This document shows positions 1 to 4,305 of a DNA stretch of 8,235 nt, piece by piece. The position numbers were made by a program, and so were the translations under genes. The stretch is taken from assembly GCA_964349515.1 (NCBI GenBank), contig CAYGHG010000110.1, positions 1 to 8,235 of the forward strand, given 5' to 3'. Positions within the stretch are counted from its first letter, which is position 1, and each line of letters starts with the position of its first letter. The notes under the pieces were generated by a model, which saw nothing but the letters and a program-made list of their open reading frames with translations, had not been told where the DNA came from and did not search any database. This stretch comes from CAYGHG01 sp964349515 (GTDB taxonomy: Bacteria; Oederibacteriota; PGYV01; CAYGHG01).

Positions 1-72
1 TGAGTCCGCTGAGTCCGCTGAGTCCGCTGAGTCCGCTGAGTCCGCTGAGTCCGCTGAGTCCATTGAGTCCGC
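1..72. repeat. 9-bp tandem repeat array (TGAGTCCGC)
   Basis: Eight head-to-tail copies of TGAGTCCGC fill positions 1-72. The seventh copy (55-63) ends in AT instead of GC, and the others are identical. The array begins at the window edge, so its full length is unknown. It stops four bases before the metX stop codon (76-78), so it lies just downstream of metX on the minus strand. No coding frame using it continues into a recognisable protein. Confidence 0.95.
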
Positions 73-75
73 TGT

Positions 76-1341
76 CTACACCTTCGCGTGCGACAGGAAA
101 TTCCTTATCGCCGTGGTCAGTATTTTGTTTTCCGTGACATTTTTGTTTCCGAGCAGGAACGCGTCGTGTCCGTAGCTCGATTTTATCTCCATGTAGGTGA
201 CATCCTTGTTGTTTACCCTCATGGCTTCCACTATCGCCTTTGACTGAGTGGAAGAGTAGAGCCAGTCAGAGGTAAATGATATCAGCAGGTACTCTGCCTC
301 CACCTTCTTCATGGCGCGGGCAAGCGAGCCTGAACCGTATCTTTCGGCTATGTCAAAGTAGTCCATGGCCTTTGTGATGTAAAGATATGAGTTTGCGTCA
401 AAGCGCTCCACAAACTTGTTTCCCTGGTATGACAGATAGCTCTCCACGGCAAACTCCCTGTCAAAGCAGGTCTCAAGGCCCTCGCAGTTTTTCGCAGGGT
501 CGATGTTCAATACTTTATAACTGAATTTTCCGCCGTTTTGCAGTTTGCGCCCGAATTTTTTGTCCATTCCCTCTTCGGAAAGATATGTAATGTGCGCCAT
601 CTGGCGCGCGACCGAGAGTCCCTTTAATCTCTTTCCGGTTTCATAGTAATTTCCCGAATTGAAGTCAGGGTCAGAGGTAATCGCGTTCCTTCCGACGGCA
701 TCAAAGGCTATCTCCTGCGCAGACTGCTCTGCGCAGGAGGCGATGATGATTGCCGACTCGGGTATCTGCGGGAACTGCAGCGTCCACTCTATGGCGAGCA
801 TGCCGCCCATCGAGCCGCCTATTACGGTCACAAGCTTGTCAACACCCAGATGGTCGAGCAGGTATTTCTGCGCCTTTACCATGTCGGGTATCGTGATAAC
901 CGGAAAAGAAAGCCCGTATGGTTTGCCTGTTTTTGGGTTTATCGAGGCAGGCCCTGTGGAACCGTAGCACGAACCTATTACGTTTGAGCATATTATGAAA
1001 TATTTGTTGGTGTCCATTGCCTTACCCGGGCCTACCATTACTTCCCACCAACCCGGTTTTGAGTCGTCAGAGGAGTGGTACCCCGCGGCATGCGCGCTGC
1101 CTGACAAGGCGTGCAGTATAAGTATGGCATTGTTTTTATTTTTATTAAGTGTGCCGTAAGTTTCATAAGCAAGAGTGATCGGCCCGAGTCTTTCCCCGCT
1201 CTCAAGCACCATTTCATTTGGAGCCCCGCCAAAGGTATAGTATTTGGTCTCCACTACGCCGACAGTGGGCGAAGAAGGTTTATCCTGCTGTTTTTCCGCC
1301 TTCTGAGCCTTTTCAGGCTTTGGTTTTTCCCTGTTTTCCAT
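76..1341 (-). CDS. metX: Homoserine O-acetyltransferase MetX
   Basis: This enzyme transfers acetyl from acetyl-CoA to homoserine, giving O-acetylhomoserine, the activated precursor for methionine in the cytoplasm. The alpha/beta-hydrolase fold of the MetX family is clear. The nucleophile elbow GGSMGGM has the catalytic serine at about residue 177, SDWLYSS supplies the aspartate at about 359, and YGHDAFL supplies the histidine at about 392. GPITLAYETYGTLN near the N-terminus is also a family hallmark. I chose the ATG at 1341 (421 aa) because GGAG lies 4 nt upstream; the longer frame begins with TTG at 1356 and has no ribosome site. About 28 N-terminal residues rich in K, E, P and Q precede the usual family start and look like a disordered extension. 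The neighbouring metY supports acetyl rather than succinyl specificity. No metW is seen, but the window ends just downstream. Confidence 0.95.
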   Translation of the reverse strand: MENREKPKPEKAQKAEKQQDKPSSPTVGVVETKYYTFGGAPNEMVLESGERLGPITLAYETYGTLNKNKNNAILILHALSGSAHAAGYHSSDDSKPGWWEVMVGPGKAMDTNKYFIICSNVIGSCYGSTGPASINPKTGKPYGLSFPVITIPDMVKAQKYLLDHLGVDKLVTVIGGSMGGMLAIEWTLQFPQIPESAIIIASCAEQSAQEIAFDAVGRNAITSDPDFNSGNYYETGKRLKGLSVARQMAHITYLSEEGMDKKFGRKLQNGGKFSYKVLNIDPAKNCEGLETCFDREFAVESYLSYQGNKFVERFDANSYLYITKAMDYFDIAERYGSGSLARAMKKVEAEYLLISFTSDWLYSSTQSKAIVEAMRVNNKDVTYMEIKSSYGHDAFLLGNKNVTENKILTTAIRNFLSHAKV

Positions 1342-1349
1342 CTTTCTCC
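1342..1349 (-). promoter_or_regulatory. metX ribosome binding site
   Basis: GGAG (1346-1349 on the complement) sits 4 nt before the ATG at 1341. It decides the start against the upstream in-frame TTG at 1356. The site follows directly on the foot of the large palindrome at 1356-1400. Confidence 0.7.
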
Positions 1350-1355
1350 GTTTCA

Positions 1356-1400
1356 AGAATAATTTACGCCGCCTCTTTCAAGCGCGGCGTAAATTATTCT
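1356..1400. promoter_or_regulatory. Perfect 17-bp-arm palindrome before metX
   Basis: Arms 1356-1372 and 1384-1400 are exact reverse complements (17 of 17), around an 11-nt loop (1373-1383). The tip of the stem is GC-rich (GCCGC/GCGGC) and its foot is AT-rich. On the minus strand it lies 15 nt upstream of the metX ATG, just before the GGAG. No T-run follows the stem, so it is not a standard intrinsic terminator. A possible -10 box TAGAAT (1396-1401, minus) overlaps its outer edge, but I find no good -35. It could be a leader hairpin or an operator; the sequence alone does not decide. Confidence 0.75.
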
Positions 1401-1461
1401 ACAAAATTAACCGTGTATTTACCATAAAAATTTAAGTAAAGCTTAAGAGCAAGTTGAAATA

Positions 1462-1539
1462 AGACAGAAGACAAAAGACAGAAGTTAAGACACGAGATTA
1501 ATTTGTATTCTCTTTCCTTTTGTCTCTTGTCTTCTGTCT
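1462..1539. repeat. Inverted pair of GACAGAA heptad elements
   Basis: Positions 1463-1490 read GACAGAA, GACAAAA, GACAGAA, GTTAAGA in strict 7-bp register. Positions 1511-1539 hold a diverged reverse complement (TTTTGTC, TCTTGTC, TTCTGTC). The two 29-nt arms match at all but about five positions and enclose a 20-nt AT-rich loop, so a long hairpin is possible. The right arm runs directly into the assembly gap. Confidence 0.85.
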
Positions 1540-1639
1540 NNNNNNNNNNNNNNNNNNNNNNNNNNNNNNNNNNNNNNNNNNNNNNNNNNNNNNNNNNNNN
1601 NNNNNNNNNNNNNNNNNNNNNNNNNNNNNNNNNNNNNNN
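1540..1639. other. 100-N assembly gap
   Basis: Exactly 100 undetermined bases, a conventional scaffold placeholder for unknown size. Both edges carry the TTCTGTC heptad repeat in the same orientation (ends at 1539, resumes at 1640), so repeat collapse is the likely cause. The metY-metX spacing therefore cannot be trusted, and a small gene or longer array could be missing. Confidence 0.98.
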
Positions 1640-1653
1640 TTGTCTTCTGTCTT
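1640..1653. repeat. TTCTGTC heptad repeat, right edge of gap
   Basis: TTGTC, TTCTGTC, TT continues the repeat seen on the left side of the gap, 20 nt before the metY stop codon (1674-1676). Confidence 0.8.
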
Positions 1654-1673
1654 GCTTTACCAAACTTGTCTTT

Positions 1674-2942
1674 CTATTCCAGAGCCTGCTCTATATCCTT
1701 AATTATATCCTCCACATCCTCAATCCCGACAGAGAGGCGGATGAAATCCTCTGATATCCCCGCCTCTTTCTTTTCCTTGTCAGAGAGCTGCTGGTGAGTG
1801 GTGGTCCACGGGTGTATGACAAGCGAGCGCGAATCCCCTATGTTGGCAAGATGCGACAGCAGTTTTACACTGTTTATGAACTTCTCCCCGGCTGCAGCGC
1901 CTCCCTTGATACCGAACCCGAGCAGGCCTGCCGCGCCTTTTGGCAGGTATTTTTGCGCCAGAATATAGGACTCTGACTTTTCCAGTTTCGGGTAATTGAC
2001 CCAGGAAATCTTGGGGTGCTTCTCCAGATACTTCGCAACCGCGAGCGCGTTGTCAGAGTGGCGCTGTACCCTGAGCGAGAGCGTCTCAATCCCCTGTATT
2101 ATGAGGAATGAATTAAAGGGCGAGAGCGCCGCGCCTGTGTCTCTAAGCCACGCTACGCGCGCCTTAATAATGTAGGCGAGATTGCCGAGCGCTTCCGCGA
2201 AGTTTAAGTTGTGGTAAGCCGCGTCCGGCTGTGAGAGCAGCGGAAACTTAGGGCTGTTCCAGTTAAATTTCCCCGAGTCAACGATTATCCCGCCAAGCGA
2301 TGTGCCGTGGCCGCCGATATACTTGGTAAGCGAGTGAACCACCACATCCGCGCCGTAGTCAATGGGCCGCAGAAGATAAGGAGTGGTGGCTGTCGCGTCT
2401 ATGATGAGCGGAATTCCGGCTTCGTGGGCTATTTTTGCCACAGCCTCAATGTCCAGTACGTTCAGCTCCGGGTTGCCTATAGTCTCGGCGTAGAGCGCTT
2501 TTGTCTTGGGCGTAATTGCCTTTTTAAAATTTTCCGGGTTCTTGGCATCCACAAACTTTACATTTATGCCGAGCCTCGGCAGAGTGTGGCCAAACAGAGT
2601 GACTGTCCCGCCGTAAAGGTTAGAAGCCGCGACAATCTCATCGCCTGCCTGTGCAATAGTCGCCACAGCCGCAGTAATTGCGGCCATGCCGGATGCAAAA
2701 GCCAGCCCGGCAACCCCGCCTTCCAGCGCGGCTATTCTTTTTTCAAGCACGTCAGTAGTCGGATTCATTAAGCGCGTGTAAATGTTTCCGAATTCCTTTA
2801 AAGCAAAAAGATTCGCGGCGTGTTCCGTAGAGTTGAAAACGTAAGAAGTAGTCTGGTAAATAGGCACAGCCCGTGAATTTGTCTCCTTATCAGGCGTGTG
2901 TCCCGCATGAAGCGAAAGCGTATTGAATTTGTAATCTGCCAT
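1674..2942 (-). CDS. metY: O-acetylhomoserine sulfhydrylase (PLP enzyme)
   Basis: This enzyme condenses O-acetylhomoserine with sulfide to give homocysteine, by PLP chemistry in the cytoplasm. The Cys/Met-metabolism PLP fold is complete: YTRLMNPT at about 55-62 (phosphate-binding Tyr and Arg of the neighbouring subunit), LYGGT with the stacking Tyr at about 110, IDAT with the pyridine-binding Asp at about 182, and SLTKYIGGHG with the Schiff-base Lys at about 207. The C-terminal RLSVGIEDVEDI is typical. The length, 422 aa, is normal for the sulfhydrylase branch. The start at 2942 is chosen because GGAGGT lies 7 nt upstream and MADYKFNTLSLHAGH matches family N-termini; a longer ATG frame from 3020 only translates a C-rich repeat. 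The residue after Asp182 is Ala where family members usually have Asn. It lies between the Rrf2 gene and metX, all on the same strand. Confidence 0.95.
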   Translation of the reverse strand: MADYKFNTLSLHAGHTPDKETNSRAVPIYQTTSYVFNSTEHAANLFALKEFGNIYTRLMNPTTDVLEKRIAALEGGVAGLAFASGMAAITAAVATIAQAGDEIVAASNLYGGTVTLFGHTLPRLGINVKFVDAKNPENFKKAITPKTKALYAETIGNPELNVLDIEAVAKIAHEAGIPLIIDATATTPYLLRPIDYGADVVVHSLTKYIGGHGTSLGGIIVDSGKFNWNSPKFPLLSQPDAAYHNLNFAEALGNLAYIIKARVAWLRDTGAALSPFNSFLIIQGIETLSLRVQRHSDNALAVAKYLEKHPKISWVNYPKLEKSESYILAQKYLPKGAAGLLGFGIKGGAAAGEKFINSVKLLSHLANIGDSRSLVIHPWTTTHQQLSDKEKKEAGISEDFIRLSVGIEDVEDIIKDIEQALE

Positions 2943-2955
2943 TGTCCTTACCTCC
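2943..2955 (-). promoter_or_regulatory. metY ribosome binding site
   Basis: GGAGGT at 2950-2955 (complement), with a 7-nt spacer to the ATG at 2942, is near ideal and rules out the upstream ATG at 3020. Confidence 0.85.
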
Positions 2956-2981
2956 GTGTTTTTTTTTATTTTTCTTTTCCA

Positions 2982-3014
2982 CCCCCTTTGCCCCGGAAAG
3001 GGGGGCAGGGGGGA
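2982..3014. repeat. C/G-rich palindromic intergenic repeat
   Basis: CCCCCTTT (2982-2989) pairs with AAAGGGGG (2997-3004) around a 7-nt loop, and a further G-rich block runs to about 3014. It lies in the Rrf2-metY spacer. No T-run follows on the minus strand, so it is not a convincing terminator for the Rrf2 gene. Hairpins of this composition are common dispersed intergenic repeats in environmental genomes. Confidence 0.7.
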
Positions 3015-3029
3015 TTGCATTTGTTTTTC

Positions 3030-3057
3030 GTTCTGTATTCTGTGTTCTGCGTTCTAC
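3030..3057. repeat. Degenerate heptad array (GTTCTGT type)
   Basis: Four consecutive 7-mers: GTTCTGT, ATTCTGT, GTTCTGC, GTTCTAC. They share the TTCT core with the TTCTGTC family but form a separate degenerate array in the Rrf2-metY spacer. Confidence 0.75.
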
Positions 3058-3070
3058 AACTGTGGTTTTA

Positions 3071-3146
3071 TCCCACTCAGGATGATTCTATTAATAATCC
3101 TTCGGGGACTCTTCAAACTGCGCTTCGTTACTACCTCAGCGCGTTT
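3071..3146. repeat. Two imperfect hairpins in the Rrf2-metY spacer
   Basis: An imperfect inverted repeat spans 3071-3108: TCCC/GGGA at the ends and AGGATGATT against AATAATCCT inside with one mismatch. A second hairpin spans 3115-3146: AAAC plus GCGCT pairs with AGCGC plus GTTT, with one bulged T and a 13-nt loop. Neither has a T-run on the minus strand. I see no clear promoter for metY here, so read-through from the Rrf2 promoter is possible. Confidence 0.45.
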
Positions 3147-3168
3147 TCAGAGCTTCGCGCACATCTGA

Positions 3169-3651
3169 CTAAAAGTACATCCCTCCTTTAAACTTTAAAG
3201 ACATCGTTCCGGAGAGGCTTTTGTCTATTTCAGACTGCCTCTCCGCAAGCTCCTGTACCGTGATATTGTCCACTATGGAATTAACAACTTCCCTCACCTG
3301 CTGCCATACGGGTTTAATCGCGCACTTGCCCTCAAACTCACATGCCTTGTAATCCGTACAGCTCACACATGCAATGGGGGCTGTTGTACCCTCTATCAGC
3401 CTTATGATTTCTCCGAGTTTTATTGAGGCAGGATCTTTCCTCAAAGCATACCCGCCGGACGCCCCGCGCTCGCTTCTTACAATGCCGGCGTTTTTAAGCT
3501 GGAGCAGTATCTGCTCGAGGAATTTTTTAGGTATGTCCTGTGTCTTGGATATCTCATCAATCTTCACAAGCCGCGTACTCTCTTCTATATATATAGAAGC
3601 AAGCGCAATAACAGTCTTGATCGCATAATCACCTTTGTAAGATATTTTCAT
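3169..3651 (-). CDS. Rrf2-family transcriptional regulator, IscR-like Cys cluster
   Basis: A 160-aa DNA-binding protein of the Rrf2 family (relatives IscR, NsrR, CymR). MKISYKGDYAIK is the typical family start. The winged helix-turn-helix covers about residues 30-72, with the wing RGASGGYALRK. A cysteine cluster follows: C95, C98, C104 and C110. The last three have the C-x5-C-x5-C spacing that binds an iron-sulfur cluster in IscR. The histidine that follows the third Cys in IscR is replaced here by Lys (CAIKPVW). The ATG at 3651 is chosen because AGGAG lies 5 nt upstream; an eight-codon longer frame starts with TTG and overlaps that site. It is followed on the same strand by metY and metX, so control of sulfur or cysteine/methionine genes is a fair inference, though Fe-S, redox or nitrosative sensing is also possible. 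It probably regulates itself through the palindrome at 3727-3749. Confidence 0.93.
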   Translation of the reverse strand: MKISYKGDYAIKTVIALASIYIEESTRLVKIDEISKTQDIPKKFLEQILLQLKNAGIVRSERGASGGYALRKDPASIKLGEIIRLIEGTTAPIACVSCTDYKACEFEGKCAIKPVWQQVREVVNSIVDNITVQELAERQSEIDKSLSGTMSLKFKGGMYF

Positions 3652-3661
3652 TTTGTCTCCT
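3652..3661 (-). promoter_or_regulatory. Rrf2 gene ribosome binding site
   Basis: AGGAG (3657-3661, complement) with a 5-nt spacer to the ATG at 3651. It rules out the TTG at 3675 as the start. Confidence 0.8.
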
Positions 3662-3669
3662 AGTTTTGT

Positions 3670-3704
3670 ATTCAACTTCTGTCTCGTGTCTTCTGTCTTC
3701 TATA
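3670..3704. repeat. GACAGAA heptad element in the Rrf2 leader
   Basis: On the minus strand this reads GACAGAA, GACACGA, GACAGAA, GTTGAAT in 7-bp register. That is the same order, with the same GTT-type end, as the copy at 1463-1490. It lies between the predicted transcription start (about 3726) and the ribosome site, so it would be transcribed as leader RNA. Confidence 0.8.
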
Positions 3705-3726
3705 CTTTCTCTATAGTTTTAGTAGT

Positions 3727-3749
3727 GATTAATTTATACTCAATTAATC
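3727..3749. promoter_or_regulatory. Palindromic operator over the Rrf2 -10 box
   Basis: GATTAATT (3727-3734) and AATTAATC (3742-3749) are exact inverted 8-bp arms around a 7-bp centre. The palindrome covers the -10 box (3733-3738) and part of the spacer, so a bound repressor would block RNA polymerase. Rrf2 proteins such as IscR and CymR bind AT-rich dyads of about this size and often regulate themselves. Assigning this site to the adjacent gene product is inference. Confidence 0.7.
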
Positions 3750-3761
3750 AGCTTTTGTCAA
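3733..3761 (-). promoter_or_regulatory. Sigma70-type promoter of the Rrf2 gene
   Basis: On the minus strand, TTGACA (3756-3761) is followed by a 17-bp spacer and TATAAA (3733-3738). This is a perfect -35 and a 5-of-6 -10. The predicted start is near 3726, giving a leader of about 75 nt. It is the best promoter in the window and could drive the whole Rrf2-metY-metX block. Confidence 0.85.
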
Positions 3762-3783
3762 GGATTTTTTTGCATTTTTATCT

Positions 3784-3874
3784 CCTCTCCCTCCGGGAGA
3801 GGTAGGGTGAGGGAGTCTTCAAAGTCTTAAAACTACGCCCCTCACCTAACCTCTCCCCCTTAAAATGGGAGAGG
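3784..3874. repeat. Nested CCTCTCCC palindromic repeats
   Basis: Two hairpins: CCTCTCCC/GGGAGAGG at 3784-3802 (3-nt loop) and the same arms at 3850-3874 (9-nt loop). The stretch from GGGAGAGG at 3795 through GGTGAGGG is also a near inverted copy of CCCTCACC through CCTCTCCC ending at 3857, so the unit can form one large structure. It has no coding potential and no T-run. It belongs to the same family as 3952-4001 and 4876-4925. Confidence 0.8.
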
Positions 3875-3900
3875 AAACGATATTAAACCTCTCAAAATAC

Positions 3901-3928
3901 TTGCTTTCTGTTTTTTTTATGCTATATT
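3901..3928 (+). promoter_or_regulatory. Candidate extended -10 promoter, plus strand
   Basis: TGCTATATT (3920-3928) is an extended -10 element with a 5-of-6 hexamer. TTGCTT lies 16 bp upstream (3901-3906) as a weak -35. The predicted start is about 3935. No protein gene follows before the strong terminator at 4121-4149, which suggests a non-coding transcript. Confidence 0.5.
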
Positions 3929-3958
3929 TTATTTGAAGCCCAAAGCAAGGTGAGGGCT

Positions 3959-4001
3959 AAGGGAGAGTCGGCGAAAAACACCGCTAAAAAGACTCTCCCT
4001 T
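3959..4001. repeat. 11-bp perfect hairpin, CTCTCCC family
   Basis: AAGGGAGAGTC (3959-3969) and GACTCTCCCTT (3991-4001) are exact reverse complements with a 21-nt loop. Just upstream GGTGAGGG (3949-3956) matches the CCCTCACC part of the other family members. The loop can extend pairing a little better on the minus strand, through a G-U pair, than on the plus strand. Confidence 0.85.
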
Positions 4002-4031
4002 TAATAATTAATAAAGCAAAATAAAACGAAA

Positions 4032-4106
4032 GACAGACAGGAGACAGAAGACAGAAGTTAAAGGAACAAGTTCAGAAAGACAGAAGACAGGAGACAGAAG
4101 TTAGAA
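4032..4106. repeat. Two consecutive GACAGAA heptad elements
   Basis: First unit: GACAGGA, GACAGAA, GACAGAA, GTTAAAG (4036-4063). Second: GACAGAA, GACAGGA, GACAGAA, GTTAGAA (4079-4106). Both keep the 7-bp register and the GTTA-type ending seen at 1484 and, inverted, at 3670 and 4266. They are in the same orientation as the 1463-1490 copy. Confidence 0.88.
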
Positions 4107-4120
4107 CGTAAGACAAGTAG

Positions 4121-4149
4121 GCGGGCTCTTTTAAGGGCCCGCGTTTTTT
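4121..4149 (+). terminator. Intrinsic terminator, plus strand
   Basis: GCGGGCTC (4121-4128) pairs with GGGCCCGC (4135-4142), with one G-U pair and a 6-nt loop, followed by a six-T run (4144-4149). This is a textbook intrinsic terminator. No plus-strand protein gene precedes it in the window, so it is an orphan unless the candidate RNA at 3935 is real. Confidence 0.8.
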
Positions 4150-4154
4150 GTTGT

Positions 4155-4186
4155 TATAAAAACACGCCCCCCATAAAGGGAGGCGT
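4155..4186 (-). terminator. Possible intrinsic terminator, minus strand
   Basis: ACGCC plus CCC (4164-4172) pairs with GGG plus GGCGT (4178-4186). The single mismatch on the plus strand becomes a U-G pair on the minus strand. Read as minus-strand RNA, the stem is followed within one base by a five-U run (4158-4162). It faces the plus-strand terminator at 4121-4149. No minus-strand gene precedes it; only a TATAAT box (4232-4237, minus) lies upstream. Confidence 0.5.
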
Positions 4187-4227
4187 CTACGAAAACTAAA
4201 AAAATCCTGCGGATAAGGCATTCGTTA

Positions 4228-4236
4228 TGTTATTAT
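4228..4236 (+). promoter_or_regulatory. Possible queH promoter (extended -10)
   Basis: TGTTATTAT is an extended -10 with a 5-of-6 hexamer, 69 nt before the queH ATG. No good -35 is present at 16-18 bp upstream. It overlaps a TATAAT on the opposite strand, so direction is uncertain. Confidence 0.35.
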
Positions 4237-4265
4237 AACCAAATAAAACAACCTTGTTTTTTGTT

Positions 4266-4293
4266 CTTCAACTTTTGTCTTCTGTCTTCTAAA
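4266..4293. repeat. GACAGAA heptad element before queH (inverted)
   Basis: CTTCAAC, TTTTGTC, TTCTGTC, TTCTAAA in 7-bp register, the reverse orientation of the 4036-4106 copies. It ends 12 nt before the queH ATG, so it lies in the queH leader, where it also keeps a spurious longer frame open. Confidence 0.8.
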
Positions 4294-4305
4294 CTTATAA
4301 AAAGG

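Larger units (their letters stand above)
3935..4149 (+). ncRNA. Candidate small non-coding RNA
   Basis: A possible transcript of about 215 nt runs from the extended -10 promoter to an intrinsic terminator. It would fold into a short hairpin (AGCCC 3937-3941 with GGGCT 3954-3958), then an 11-bp perfect stem (3959-3969 with 3991-4001), an AU-rich stretch, the heptad arrays (4032-4106) and the terminator stem. No open frame of useful size lies inside. It does not match riboswitch or housekeeping RNA consensus sequences that I know, including preQ1 types that would suit the queH gene downstream. Alternatively the hairpins are only dispersed repeats and the terminator is a relic. Confidence 0.35.

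Noticed and set aside
1..75. CRISPR array at the left edge
   Set aside because: The units are contiguous 9-mers with no spacers.
2943..3020. Longer metY start at 3020 adding 26 residues
   Set aside because: The extension translates a C-rich palindromic repeat and has no ribosome site of its own, while GGAGGT lies 7 nt before the ATG at 2942.
2943..3168. SAM riboswitch in the metY or metX leaders
   Set aside because: No recognisable SAM-I or SAM-II core was found at 2943-3168 or in the visible part of 1342-1673; the gap could hide one.
4032..4106. CRISPR or phage attachment site
   Set aside because: The repeats are degenerate 7-mers without unique spacers, and no integrase, cas or tRNA gene is nearby.
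4150..4305. PreQ1 riboswitch upstream of queH
   Set aside because: Some fragments (an A-rich CTAAAAAAA run, GCGGATAA) recall preQ1 classes I and II, but the required order of stem, loop and pairing tail is missing.
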